NCBI RefSeq assembly: GCF_001653235.2
Contig: NC_035793.1
Span: forward strand, 744,001 to 808,000
Source of the DNA: Pochonia chlamydosporia 170
Lineage: Eukaryota; Ascomycota; Sordariomycetes; Hypocreales; Clavicipitaceae
Direction of reading: 5' to 3'
DNA length: 64,000 bases
Positions within the stretch are counted from its first letter, which is position 1, and each line of letters opens with the position of its first letter. The notes beneath the pieces were generated by a model. That model was not told where the DNA came from. It saw only the letters and a list, made by a program, of their open reading frames with translations, and did no database searches. Shown piece after piece: positions 22,468 through 35,500 of the stretch. Both the position numbers and the translations under genes were made by a program.

Positions 22468-23705
22468 TTAAAACACTCTCCCAACCTTCCTCGCTTCTAT
22501 ATGCATAGAATCCAAAATCTCAAGTGCCTTGAGTATCTGTGCCGTGACCCTTTCCAACCCCACAGTATCAGTCCTCTCAAATAGGTTGTAGTGGTCTGCA
22601 TCGACATCAATAACAGCCTTGATAAAGTCTGGATACCGCGCTTCCCAGCCGAGCAATGTTTCATGTCGAAACAAGTCGACTAAACACCCTGGGGTATCGC
22701 CATTGTGGCCCTGGCCTTGGCCCTGGCCTTGGCCCTGGCCTTGGCCCTGACTGAGACCGTGCCTGTCGCCTAGGTTGGATTTTGGCTTTGCGCGTTTGAT
22801 GCAGCGGAGTAAGACAGCAGGTGGCGGGTTGCCAGCTGCCCCCGTACCTGGCGTATTCGATTTGGGATCCATTTTGTATGGTTTTACTGCAACAGTTTCC
22901 CAATTGTTGTCAAGGGGATCGCTGTTGGCAGGTTTACGAAGGACCTCCCCGTTTGGGACTCTAAATGTCTTACCTCCCACAGTGAACTGTGTATCTGTGC
23001 AGCCTCCTCCGCCGTCTGGTGAATCCCACGAGGGAAGATCCCAGTCCTGAAGCATATCGTCGCAGTTATCGAATGACTTCTCCACGAGGGCTGGCAACCC
23101 AGGCAGTTCGGCCTTTGATGTTGGCACCGTAATTTTACTCCTGGCAATGTGATAGGGGGAATCGATGATGAGTAGCCCTGCCACGGAAATGGAATACGAT
23201 GCCGGGTCCGAAGCAATGACTCGTGCCATGGCGAGGGATAAAAAACCTCCAAGGGACCAACCTGTCAAAAAGCAGAGAGTCACGATGTCAGCTTTCATTT
23301 CCTTTGCGTCAATTAGAACTGACTGAGCCCCCCGCGCACTCCCCATCGCTCTGACCAGCTGGCCGTTGCTGTTGCTGTTACAGAAAGGCGAGAGGCCACG
23401 GGAAATTCGCAAAGTGCTCATGCTGATGCTCACTCACCTCCCAGCATTATCGGGCCACTTAGCTCCCCCGCAATGAGATCAAGATACTTCTTGGCCATCT
23501 CATCCATGCCTCCTTCCCATGGTAAACCGTCAAAGAACTTGGGATTGTGAATGGCCCATACATCGCGTGCTAAGCTGCCCAGGACAAAGTAACTGAAGGT
23601 TGTGCCACCTCCATCGTGAATCAGAACCAACGGTAAGGGCGGATTGAAGGCAGTGCCGGGAGGCACAAACTGCACTTGGGTTGGGTTCGGGCCACCAGGA
23701 TACAT
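22468..23705 (-). CDS. Stand-alone thioesterase (PKS/NRPS-type TE, alpha/beta hydrolase)
   Basis: Two minus-strand exons, 23705-23438 and 23261-22468, are joined over a 176-nt intron (GTGAGT..ACAG) that falls exactly at the nucleophile elbow and restores IMLGGWSLGGFLSLA, giving 353 residues. Family features are PLVLIHDGGGTTFSYFVLGSLARDVWAIHNPKF, catalytic Ser92 in GWSLG, LLIIDSPY, and DADHYNLF with the catalytic His. This matches free-standing thioesterases related to the release domains of polyketide and non-ribosomal peptide synthases, which hydrolyse acyl thioesters. No synthase lies in the window. The ATG at 23705 is the first in frame, although the open frame extends upstream without an ATG, so an additional 5' exon is possible. 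A Gly-Gln repeat interrupts the lid region. Confidence 0.82.
22707..22749 (-). repeat. 12-bp coding minisatellite encoding (Gly-Gln)n
   Basis: About 3.5 copies of a 12-bp unit (GGCCCTGGCCTT on the plus strand) encode seven consecutive Gly-Gln pairs inside the thioesterase. The repeat is in frame, so copy-number change would alter length without breaking the protein. Confidence 0.85.
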
Positions 23706-25975
23706 TGTTCGTGCGTGGGTGTTTGGGGGCCCCTGGTCAGGTAGGCGAACGCACGGTGTCAAAGGTCGAGTTGTCGACAATGTTGGCCGAAAGGAGACAA
23801 AATGGGAGCGAGCAGGTGTCCAGAAATGACACGGTTGGGCCGAGATAGGATTCTCTTTTGTGCCAAATTCGCTCTAGGGAGCAGCTCAAGAGCCGGTGTC
23901 GAAGGAGATCTAGATGCCGTGACCAAAGTCCACGCCGAGATCTGTGCGTCCTGATACTTGGCTGCCGAGTCTATACCGCTTGTACGGTGCCCCGTGAACC
24001 TTGGAACAATAGTTCTCTCAATGCCAATATTCGTATCGAAATGCTGCAATAGAAACGAAGGGAATTGGGGGTACAGGGGAAACAATCAGGGCAACAATCA
24101 GGGCATGAAGCAAGAAATTTCGACAAACAAGATGCCGAGCTTGGGCGAGGAAGGGATCAAGCTCGTAGTCGCCGGCCGGCAGGGTAGAAGCGGCCTTCGA
24201 GTCAACTGTGTAAGTGTCAAGATGGTTCCATATGGCTAATGGTGTTGCGGTTAAACCGACTATTTGGTCGGCCGAAATGCACGATCCAGATATCAAGCGC
24301 CAAGCTTTAAAACTGCCAAGCCGTCGAAACACAAAAATACCCCGCAATACAGAGGTTTGCCGATCAGAGCATGGACGTGAACGTGGGCCAGACGTGACGG
24401 ATGGTAGGTAGGTACCTGAATAGGTAGGTAGATGTGGAATACGTGAGGATACAGCTCAGTGCAGTCTGTAGCAGTCTGGCAGACTGGTAGTCAGAGAGGA
24501 GGACTGGAGGATCATGGAACGTAGAACATGGAAGAAGTCAAGTTCAAGCCACGTCAGGATCCCATGTTGGCCATGGCATGCCAGACCAGACCATGCCAGG
24601 CTGGGCCACGCTCACACTAAAGTAGACTAGACTAGATTAGGCTAGGCCACACTTGGTCCAGGGTCCCTTTTCTTGCCCCGCACCAGACCAGGCGCTCACT
24701 TGACAACAGAAAGACCATACAGAGTGCAGTACAGACTACACAGAAGACATGCACTTTCACTCTCTCTCAAAACGTCAATTGACAGACTCCAGATCTCCGC
24801 TTTTCGGTCTCGCTCTCACATTCATTCATCCAAAGTCACATTCGGCATTGACGTGACATCCTTTCCCGCCCGCCCGACCCTCGACCTTAATTCAATACCA
24901 TGCTAGCCAGCTGCCTGTGCTTGCATGAAGGCCCTGTCTGTCTCTCTGTTTGTCCGCTGTCTGCTGTCTGCCTGCCTACCTGCGCCCACACAGACTTGTT
25001 TCATTCATTTCACCAATTGCCTCTTTGAGCCTGATTGAATCTGCACCATCCTCTGTTTCCTCACGTCATCCCACATATGCCACAACTCATGTGAGTGAGT
25101 TACCTTGCCTTACCTTACTTACCTTACCTTACCTTGCCTGGCCTTACCTCTCTGTACCAACGAACGAAGAACCAGACGACCAGACGACCAGACGAAACAA
25201 CCAACAAGCAAGCAAGCAAGCAAGCAAGCAAACCAGTCAACTACCGGCCAACCAACCGACCAACCAACCGACCAACCAACCACCGTGTTTCTGAACATGG
25301 GTAACTGAGCCTCTTCTATTCACTTCATCATTTTGATCTACTATCAATATCGTACCGAGGACACCTTGCCTGGAATACAGATACTTCTCCTCAACTGTGG
25401 CTAAGCCGGTTGCGCCAACAATGTCTATGAAAACGCAATAACAAAACTAAGTAAAATTGGAGAAATCCACGTTTCAAACAAATCATATCTGACATGGTCA
25501 AATTGCGCTTAAAGGAACAGCTTTCGTGCACCGTACCAACGCCACATTGTCTCATCCCATCCCATCCCATCCCATCCCATACCATACCATTACCATACTC
25601 CAATCGCCCGCATCGCTGAAATATGCCCACCAAACCCCAAACATAGCCTGCTCAGTCCCAAGTACACAAGAACCGCCTGGTTCAAACGTCAGCCAACAAC
25701 ATCCCAGCCCAGCTTGGACCATTTGTAGTCCACGCGGCCGTCGGTTGGTTCGTCGACTCCACACCCAAAAGTCCCCGATCAAAAATCATAGAAGCAGACA
25801 ACTTGAACCAGAAAGAATAACCCAATGCTCGCCTATAACGCCCCGGAACTCGCCCAAATGCAACACTACCATAATGAATACAAAAATTCGGCAGGACGTC
25901 GTGGTTGGTGCGGTGCGCATGCATGCATGCAAACAAGAAGTGCCCACAACCAACCCAACCGCCTCCAAGACTCTC
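23706..25975. repeat. Intergenic belt of unrelated short tandem repeats
   Basis: Within about 1.2 kb, several different simple repeats follow each other: TAGG (24404-24432), CTAGA/CTAGG (24622-24646), CTGTC/CTGCC (24934-24984), CCTTA (25101-25149), GACGACCA (25173-25195), CAAG x6 (25205-25231), CCAAC/CGACC (25247-25283) and CATCC x6 (25553-25592). Frames that cross them translate into low-complexity peptides and are not genes. The belt lies between the thioesterase 5' end and the bZIP 3' end. Confidence 0.85.
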
Positions 25976-28010
25976 TCATAGACACGCTTCCACTAATCCT
26001 AGGAGCTTGTCCTTGGGTACTCGGCCGGCAAGCTTTTGAATTAGCGTCGTTGCCAATGCCGTGTTCGAGCAATCCTCCTGCCACCCAGCCGCAGTTTCGT
26101 TGGCAAGAGCAATGTTCAACGCCCAGGAGTTGGGCAACTATCCAAGCGAATGCCAAGTCAGCAATATATCCGTGGCTCCCAATAAGATACAAACTCACCT
26201 CAAGCTCAAGAGTTCTCTTTATAGAATGTAGAGATTCTGTTTTGGTTGCATGATTTTGCAAGTCACTAGCCTCCACAATAGGCCCAAGGTGCGACAGCAC
26301 CGTGTCCCTCGTTTCTGCCGCTTCTGAAGCAACCATGGACTCCGCAAGTTTGAGAATCTCTTCATAAAAAGATTGGCGCTCCCAGTGTGTCCAGCTGTTA
26401 GTTGCGTGGAGAACAGCATTCATCACCTTCGCCAACCGTCCATCTCTTCTCACATGTTGTTCGTTTGCAAGGGGGGTTGTATCTCCGTCTCTATTCATTC
26501 TGCAATAGTATTCCGTGGCCAAATCATCAAAACTCTCATAGCCATTGGCTTGTATATGTTGCATTATGTTTTCGATGCGTTCATCTGCTGTTGCTTCCCG
26601 ACCCAGAATCTGCCCTGGTGCAGCCAGTCCGGTAGGAGTAGCGTGACAGCTTTTGGAGCCCATTACGGGTTCCATTCCCGGTGCTGCTACTGGTAGCAAT
26701 GGTGGAAAGTTCACAGACCCGGCTGCAGGTGGCTGGCGAAGCTTCTGGCTGAAGTTGCCAGGTTTCCAGGCGTCAGGCGCATTTTCATATGCGAAATCCA
26801 CAGCCTCAGCGTGTGCGGCATTAAAGCCTCCCATACAAGATATTTGCTCATGATTCATGCCGTCCATCACTGTGCCCCATTAGCGCAAGAGTTCACATGA
26901 AATATCACTCAACGGTGAAGGTGTCAACGTACATTGAGGAAGCCCCTCAGGCTGCGAGTATTGGCCCTGGGCCGTACATGCCGGGTCATTTTGAAGTGTA
27001 TTGAGCCTGTTCAAGAGCTGTGACTGAAATCGGAGGCAATCAAGAACGAAATCCTGAGATACCTTGGCTGATTGTTCAGAATCCGATCTTCCAGGAGGGG
27101 AGGGCAGAGCGTTATGAGCTTGAGGAGATGAGTGAGAGTTCGGGGGACTATTGAGAAATTGCGGATTGTGTGAGAACAAAGAGGTGGTAGATTCGTCTGC
27201 GGGAATATCGTACATATTGGTCTGCAGAATCGGTAAAGCATGAGACCGGTCGTTGCTCAAGGGGGGTTGGGACACTTCTCCACCGCGTCCATTCGTCAGA
27301 ACTGAATTAAGTCCGGTGAGGCTATGGGTGCTCGAATGGCCATTCATGACCAGAGCACTTGTGCCAAAAGGAATTGGTACGCTAGAAACCCCTTGGGTCA
27401 TGTCGTTACCGCCATGACCAGTCGTATGGATCCTTTGCTTCTCATGGCTGTCCAACCGGGCCTGAAGTTCACCAAGCCTTGCCTTCATTCGATGACCTGA
27501 ATCAGTAGTTAGCTCTGATGCCGTTGTTGGAGAAAGACGACACTACAAGCCTCCAGAGTTTCATTTGGAGGCAGACCCAATGATGGCTATGAATTCGGCA
27601 TGCCATGTGCAGTGTCCCTGGATGCGGCCAAGCCTTAAAACGAAAGAGATATAAAATGCAGACTCACGATATGTTCTCTGCGCTACCCGGTTCTGAATCC
27701 TCTTCTTTTCCTTCGGGTCTTTAACCCTAGTCCAGTCATCTTCGATGCTAAGCTCCTTGGGATTGGGGAGAGATGACGACGTCGAAGGCATCTTTGAGCT
27801 GTTACGGCGATTTCGGCTTCTAATGACTGATGGGTATATCACACCACCGGCGGGAGATGAGAACGTTGCTTGCGGGGATGAGGAACCCGCTGTGGGAGAT
27901 ACCGAATTTGGCGAAACTGGGAGTGGAATCGGTGTAAATGCCACTGGGTTAACGGAGAGGGTTGTCGAGCCGGCCGGATAACTCCAGCAAGTCTCCGTCA
28001 ACACAGACAT
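25976..28010 (-). CDS. bZIP transcription factor (AP-1-like basic region)
   Basis: Four minus-strand exons, 28010-27668, 27496-26933, 26869-26199 and 26137-25976, give 579 residues. The basic region KDPKEKKRIQNRVAQRTYRHRMKARL (from about residue 97) carries the fungal AP-1 signature N-x2-A-Q-x3-R (Asn107 to Arg115); intron 1 splits it inside the Arg115 codon. A short leucine zipper follows (LGELQARLDSHEK). The N-terminus and middle are Ser/Pro-rich, likely activation regions. The C-terminal part has QANGYESFDDLATEYYCRM and a helical segment. A 61-nt intron before the last exon (GAG/GTGAGT..GATAG/TTG) gives a tidy end, SWALNIALANETAAGW to VEACL; reading through it yields a low-complexity tail ending near 25866. 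Its targets are unknown. It could regulate the neighbouring metabolic genes (inference). Confidence 0.88.
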
Positions 28011-29564
28011 CCTCTCCCGTGCTTCGCACTGGATCGGTGAAGTAGCGAAATGAGGGGGAGTTGCAGTAAATCAAGGTTCCAAGGACCAGTCAACAAGAGA
28101 AGGTTGTAGATATCCAGCACTACAAGCCCTTGGACTGTAAGGTATAACAGAGTAACGAATTGGTAGATGACAGAGATCTTTGGACGGTAAAGACGAGAGA
28201 AAAGCACGACGATGGCGGAGACTTCGTGTCCCACCTGCTTTATGTATATATCTGTAAACCGCTCGAAGCCCCCGGCATAGGGCAAAGTCGAGCTCCCTAG
28301 GCACTCGACGCGACCCCAGTCTCTTGTTTGGTCCCGCCTTGCGAAGTGGTACCTCCGTAATTCCTCATCGCAGTATCGAAAACAGTGGCAGGACTCTTGT
28401 AAGTCACATTTGCATGGCCCCAGGGCACATCAATCCTCGATTCATGATCTGTGAACTTCTCTGCAACCGCCCCCCCGGTTCGCTCGAGTTGTTCACACAC
28501 GCCCCAATCCACAGTGATGGGGCATCCTGATCTCCATGGAGGAATGCGCCATGCTCATCAGTGGGATGCAGAGGTTCGAGTTGTCGGGAGTCTGAGGGGT
28601 GTGTGTCTGTTGGCTCAGTACAGAATAGCTGGTCCTCAAAGGGGTTGGTCTGGTGTACCCATTTACTGCTGAAGGTAAGGGAACAAGTTGTGCTGGGGGT
28701 TTGGAAATTACACCCCATCCCGGCCATCGTCAACCAGATACTTGGATGATGGTTGAGAAGTCCCTTTGGGCTAATGTGCAGGGAGGGCGTGTTGTAATTG
28801 CCGGATTCACAGAACCACACGGCACCCCCCAACACGGTGCCTGTTCCATGTGGCTGTTAGACAAGACTATCAGATTTGGGGCGTGTGAAGGCGTCCAGAT
28901 AACCAGGTAGTGGATCGTACTTGTGAACAAGTCTCTGGCATAGCCAAGAAACTAGTCCTCCGGAAAACAGCTCGAATTTCGAAATTTAAAGCTACTGCAG
29001 AATCTCTCAGTTATGTTGACGCGGGAAAGCAGTGGTAGAATCGCCGCGAAACAGATGCCTCTAGGATTACTCATGGGCACATTATGCGGCCGTGGCTTTG
29101 CCATGCTGGACTTACCCCATCTCATCATGTATGCACCAATATTTTGCCTGTCTCAATTCGAGCTCAGGTCCAGAAAGAGTGCACGTGTGTGAGGGTAGGC
29201 TTGACTTGGTAACAAACCACTGTTACTCTGCATGTTTTCAGCGGGACGAAGTTCTGTCCAGAACGGGTCGCCTATTTGTGCTGCGTTTTGCGACATGCAT
29301 TTGGTTTGTACAATGCTGACGGAGACGGACGCGCCGGAAAATTGAGACCGGGCAAAAAGGCCAATGTGCGACAACTACTGGCAAAAACCACAACAAATCA
29401 ATCAAGATCAGATTTGAATCTCCACCTCTGTTGTTTGGGCTACCGAACAAACCAAGAGGGGAGAGGGAAATGTTCATCCTTTTTTGATGGCGTTAATTAG
29501 TCGAGGATGCTGGTTGCACAGGGCCATGGTACATGTCCCTTTCTCGGTACCAGTTGCTGCTCTG

Positions 29565-29576
29565 CTCCGTACGGAG
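29565..29576. repeat. Perfect 12-bp palindrome CTCCGTACGGAG
   Basis: The two half-sites are the 6-mers CTCCGT and ACGGAG. Single half-site versions extended to TACTCCGT are scattered through the window. Confidence 0.7.
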
Positions 29577-32500
29577 TACTTGCTTTCCATTCTGTCCGGC
29601 AGCCCCCGAGCCGCACCGGTGCCTGTGACAAGCTCGGGCCAGCACCAAGGTCGTCACAATTGGCTCAACTAGACGGCAGGGAGATGAAAGTCAAAAGTTA
29701 CGAGGGCCAGAAGGCCTGTTCTGGCGCCATGAAGGGCCAGCGCGTGGCCATGTGTGATCCGCTCATCTCATCCTTCATGTGTGGGAACAGGTGACATGAG
29801 TGGTAAGGCCAGGCTCTGATGCTAGTGGCTCGTCCCTGGTTCTCCAACTCAAAGAATCCTGCTGCCTTGACTAGTGTGAAAAGGTCGATCTCCGGGACCT
29901 TATGAGATTATTTCTAAGGGTAGTCTTTCTGATCACGCAGCTGTTGGGCTGCACTCACTCGTAACCAATGTCCTCGGTATCACGTAGTGTTGGTTCAGCA
30001 GCATAGACCCCACAAACTGGAGATTGAGACACCAACGCCGCTGTGAATAGTTGATATGGGAGAAGTCCTTCACAAGGAGTACGGTATGCTTCGTTTTTGC
30101 TGTTTGAAGTATCAGTGTGCAAGTTATGCCAGAGTGAATTTCATACGCACAACTGCCAACTCAACGTCCATATTCCATATTCCATGCCCCTGTCCTAGTC
30201 ACCGATCCACCGTGTCGTCCACCAGAGTGGTCCAGAGTTGCCGCCCGCAAAGGCACCTTCTGCCACCTGCAGCTGATGAATGGTTAGATTGTCTCTTCCA
30301 ACATGAAGATGTAATGGACTCTCTGAGAGGTTTCTGCTTGACAACATTGAGTATCGCCAGTATCCCTCCTCTGTTGGAAGATGGAATGAAGTCCCATCCA
30401 ACAGTGAGCGAGCCTTGTGCAATCGACCAAAGCTGACAAGAGTTTGTGTTCTTGTCAGCCACCAAAGGCCACTTCCATCTCCTCAATTAATGTGGCCACT
30501 ACAAGGGTACTCCGTGTCTCTGCCATTCATGCTCAGTGCATACATGATGGACTGTGGTGATGAGACCCTTGTGATCCTGTCACAGCCAACAAGGTTGTCC
30601 ACAATCCATATCAATATCTTGCCTGCACACTCATAGCTGAAACCCATGGGCACCAACTCTGACGAAGCCAATGGCATGCACTGAGTTTTGACTGCCCACA
30701 TGGCCTATGCACTTCCGGCTTTGAAAAATCCTCCAATAACTGCCTCAGTCGCCTCTTCAAGGAATTGATCGATAGTTTGAGGTCGCAAGGGAAGACGAAA
30801 TAACCGCGAGGTCGTCATCCAAATGCTTGCTTTCAAGTAAAGTCCCTTTAAGGCTATTGTGTTTCGAGCGAGAGGGTCTCAAATGTTCATGCACGCCTTC
30901 CAGTATGTTGCTTTGCCGCATGAATGACTAGCCACATAATCTAGACCCCCTCGGCCTTGGTCAATTGCTCGTAGTGATGGTATTTTCCACGGCTCAATCT
31001 GGGTTGAATAACGTCGCCACACGCCTCGCCGTTAGTCAGGCCAACCTAAGAGTTGGCCAGAATTCTCCCTGCCTCGATGACCATTTGCGGACGTAGGAAG
31101 TAAATGAGAACTTGGCAATTTTGCTTCGGACTCGAAATCGTGCCAAATATGGTTGAGGCAAACACGCACATAGTAAAGGCGTCCCGTGGACAAGGAGAGC
31201 AGTGTCCGGTTGTCTGAAGTCAGAAAAGACAGGCTTGCACAACGCTACTAGATGCAGAGATATCCAGAGGCCCTAATGTTACAATGAACAGCCTGCATCC
31301 GCGTATGATTTATTAGAACCCTCTCAGGTCTTCTTCTCTGACTCTTCACCACAGTTAGAGCAAGATGCGCATCAAGTGGTATACAATATCGCCTTCAGGC
31401 TCCAAATTGTTTTCCTGTTAGCTCACACTAAGCCCAGTGGCAAATTAACTCCTTGTTGTGTTGCTATTTGCTGGTCGTGGACAAAATGCATTATGAGAAG
31501 ATAGTCGACATCCGTCATGCATATCCATTGATACAGGCGACTGGAAAAAGTCAAGCTATGATGTCCCTCGTGGCTTTCCTATCCACTACAATTGCGCTTC
31601 AGTCTGTACTTTGCTCCGGTGAAGAGGCTTGGCTTCACCTAGTCGCACGCCAAGCTGGCAAGCAATGGAAGAACACAGACAACTCACCATGGCCGTAAAC
31701 CCGAGCTTCGATTCATGCTAGCCTCAGCGTCAATTTGATTGTGCATAATTAGTTGGAGGTATTTTTGCCATCTTTTCTGTTGTCCTTCCGCTAGACTGTA
31801 CGGTTCAAAATTAGGCAACAGATGATCAAGACGAACTGATCGGCCAGGCATTCTCAAGCTAAATTTGGGGTTAAAGTGAGAGCCCTGTAACCCTCGGAAT
31901 GGCCAGTATGCGAGTGCTTCCGCCAGAGGCTTTGTTTCTGAAACGGGGCTTATTCGGTGCAATACGTTCCATTTGCCCGGTGACGCCTCCACTAAGGATA
32001 TCTTATGGCGATGAGACCATCAAACCAAACCCAGATCATCGTGGTTATCGTTGGAGACGACTCCTCGTGAGACCGGTTCTTCTTGCTTGAACATGGTTGT
32101 GCACCTGCTCTGGAGAGAAGCAGACCTTAATCAGTAGCCAACTGGTCTCTGTCATGCTTTCGGAGCAACTTCGACTCACAGGCAAATCTCTGGGTTGCTG
32201 CACTAGAGTGCATTGTCCTTCAATGAGCAATCTTGCTCGTTTACCACCGAGGTTGCTATGAATCTCAGACCAGACGTTTGTTCATGGATATCCCACGACA
32301 AGCCCTGGTTAGCATGAAGTTGTCTCATTCCACAAGGTAGCTCTTCTGGATAAATTGGGCCGGAGATTTAATGACAGCCCATGGCCCCGATTCGATCAGC
32401 TGGCTCGCCTTGCCATTTTCAGTGAAGCACTATTTGACTATGAGGGACCAACCCGCCTTTCCTCTCGTAACAAGCATCTCTGGCGATTGCGACTGTCGGA

Positions 32501-35500
32501 GGGTAATGAAAATCAGGCAATCCAACTTGGCTTCTTCGGTGCATATGGGGGTGAAGTAGTGCAATACGTATTCTGATGGTCAGTCCCGCCTTTACCCGAA
32601 TTGGAACTAGGTTCGGGGCTTGTCAGCTCCATGCATGGTAGAGGCCCCTTCCCTATCTCAACTCCTGCAAAGTCTGCCGACCTTGACTGATGTTGTATGT
32701 TTGAAAGAGCTGATAAACCAGCCCCACGCTGATCATGCCCGTTGTCCTGACGCCTAAGAGAGCTCTTCGTCGACCTAGTAAGGAGGAAAATGGTTCGGTG
32801 GTAGTGAGCATGAAGACACGCTCAAATTTAACCTCTTGGTGTTCCGCAATAGCCCAACTGCCTCGGCGCTACCAAATGTTACAGTTTTAACACTTGAACC
32901 CTCTGATGTGTTTGGCATTGATGGCCACTTTGATCAAGCTGGGAGAATAGAACACAGCGCGTGCAGCTCCTGGGCTGGCCCATGGAATGATGATTTAGCA
33001 TCCAAGTTGCCTGTGGCAGCGTCCATTTCATTCCAGCATCCAAACTGGTCCATTGGTGGTCAGCCACAACCATCTTTGCTCGAGATTTATATAACATCAT
33101 CCGGTTGCGTTCAGCTGCTGTTAGACCAAGTCGACGCTTAACGGTAGAGTATGGAGACTCATAGATGGCTTTTCTATTGTCTCGGGCTGTGTGGTTGTGC
33201 TTGAAGACTAGTCAGGCGTTCGGCGGGTTTTCCCCACAAGCGGCGCCGTGTCTGATGGCCGCATCTCAGACAGGGAGGTAGGGTGAACTAGTCCAGAGTT
33301 TGGCGAAGGTGTGTCGGATGCCATACTTGGAGTGTTCCTCTTCATGCGTCTCTTCAGGTCCAGCATTCTGCTTTGCCTGTCTGTGGCTCCCTGGCTCGAG
33401 ACGTTGCAGAGCTATTCAGGTCGTCTCACACGGGCTGAACAGCTGTAGGTGGTGCTGCCTTCGACTGTCCCCGAATATCAAATCTCGGTTCCCCTCAGTG
33501 GTTGAGCTTGTCTAGAACCACCAGGATGCTGACAGGACGTGATCGCTGCCACAAACTCTCAAGTTTGCTGGATGTACTCCGTAATGTGCTTTCAGATGGG
33601 TCAATTCGGTGGACAAACAGGCTAGTCGTCAGCTATCGACAGGGTCAAAGACAGCCATGGAATTGTGAGAGCCAGGCGATTTCGGGCTAAAAAATGGGTT
33701 GGACTAGACAGGACTCGAAAAGGTTGGGAGGACAAAAGACGGCATGAAAATGTTTCCGCAAACTTGCCACAGGCAACGCGTCCTTTGTTGCTGCACTTGC
33801 CTTCTTTGTTGGCAGGTCTGGTCAGTGCTTTGGCCTTGTCCGGTCTGGTCTGGTGGGGTCAACAAAAATGAACTGGAAAGTTGTCGACGAGGCAAGTGCG
33901 ACGGATATCATCATCACCAGTTGACGCCAAAATCCACAATGACTGGCTGGTGCAATTTTACTCCTCTTCCTCTAGGAGCAAGTTTCGCCTGATTCTCTAT
34001 TTTCCTGGCTACCTAACCTGCCATGCGCATGTGAATGTGTGCTTGCTGTAGCTTGCCTGGTAGGCGCAACAGGTAAGCATTTGAAAGCAGCTGACACACT
34101 GACTGTTGGTAGCACAACGCTCGTTTGGTTCCTGTGGCCATAATCTGCATACGAGGGACCTTGAGGACGAGAGCCGCGAGTTCCTGGCCCCAAAACTGGA
34201 GCCGGGAGCCAGAGCCGAGTGGCAGAGTATCAACCATGATCGACCCGTCAAAATGGACATGGAGACGAGTGACCAACTGCTCACTCCATCCCTAGGTACA
34301 TGTCAAGTAACCAGGTGGTTGCTTGTCTGCCGTCGGAGCCCCTGGTCGCACAAACGGCGCCTCTGCATACACGCCGCTCTCAATGCGTCACGTCTGACAT
34401 GCGGGGCGCCAGGGACGAAATTCGTTGCCGATTTCATGGCGCCGTTGCCGGCAAGCCAGATTCAGTACGTGGTACCAGTCAGCCTGTCTTCCAGTTGGCT
34501 GAGAATCTGCCTCAATCGTAGTTCAAGTTGGCGGCAGGCACTTCGCAGACCAAGCACCCACTGCCTGAGCCTGAGGGCCCAGACCACATGCTAAGTTATT
34601 CATAGAATCTTGTGCAGATTTCTCGATGGCACACCGCGGAACCAGAAGCACGACCACATTGGTTTGCCAGCCTAGAGCCCACTGCTGTCGCATGGAAGCT
34701 ACTTAGTTCTCCGCCTATGTCAGAAAGCGGGATAAGCAGCGAGGAACAAGACCACCCATGGTTGCAACGCAGATGATTGTTGCGTTGGGGGTGGATTGAT
34801 CCCATTATGGAAGGACATTCTGTAGTGCATGCGCGGGTGAGAATTTAATGCTTGATGGCTGAAGCTCAGACCACCGACAATCTGGGCACTGGAGCCTTGG
34901 CTTCGAGTTGTTGCAAACTTGACCTCACACCCACTGGAGTTGTTTGTTCAGCATACAGGTATCAAAAAGCCCCTCCAAGTCCCATCTTCATCCCACAGCC
35001 TTCAGACAAGACACCCTATCTCTCGGCGCTGTCTTCCGCTGTATCAGCTACATGGACAAGGCACTTAATCCTACGACTAGACAGGTTTCACAATGCCCTT
35101 GGAAATGAGCTACCATCCAACGCCCGTTTGGCGTGCCGAGCAAAGTGGCTCATCAGTCCTTTCAGACACGAAGTCAATTCATCAATAATTTCGCTCTTCG
35201 AGGCCGCGGAGCACCACACTGCCATGGTGGAACGACGAGAGTGACGAGGCCCGTCAGACTTGCCTGGTATAACTGGTCCAAGGGCATGTTTGCTCCTCTC
35301 ATATCCCTGATGTGGGCCTGCGTCGCTGAGTTAAGCTGAACCTCCGGGTCACTCATCATGTATCATGGCTCTCGCTTCCACTTAGTCGGCTATCGCTGTA
35401 TTGGCTCCCCACACATCTTTTGGCTCCTTTCCTGTTGGTTGATTCCCAAAATGACTGACATACTGTACTCACAAGCAACCAAGAGTCAAAGTAAAGTATG

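Noticed and set aside
25095..25308. Frames encoding Gln/Lys/Asn/Pro and Leu/Pro/Tyr repeats
   Set aside because: They are translations of CAAG, CCAAC and CCTTA simple repeats, not genes.
14119..28010. A secondary-metabolite biosynthetic cluster
   Set aside because: No synthase backbone gene is present in this window; the gene group is therefore described as a possible detoxification or catabolic module.
28297..28512. Minus-strand frame just upstream of the bZIP start
   Set aside because: It starts with GTG only and shows no domain; it may be 5' leader of the bZIP gene.
34106..34594. Open frame of 162 codons in the desert
   Set aside because: Composition is random-looking, no domain, no splice partners, and frames of that size are expected by chance in 13 kb on two strands.
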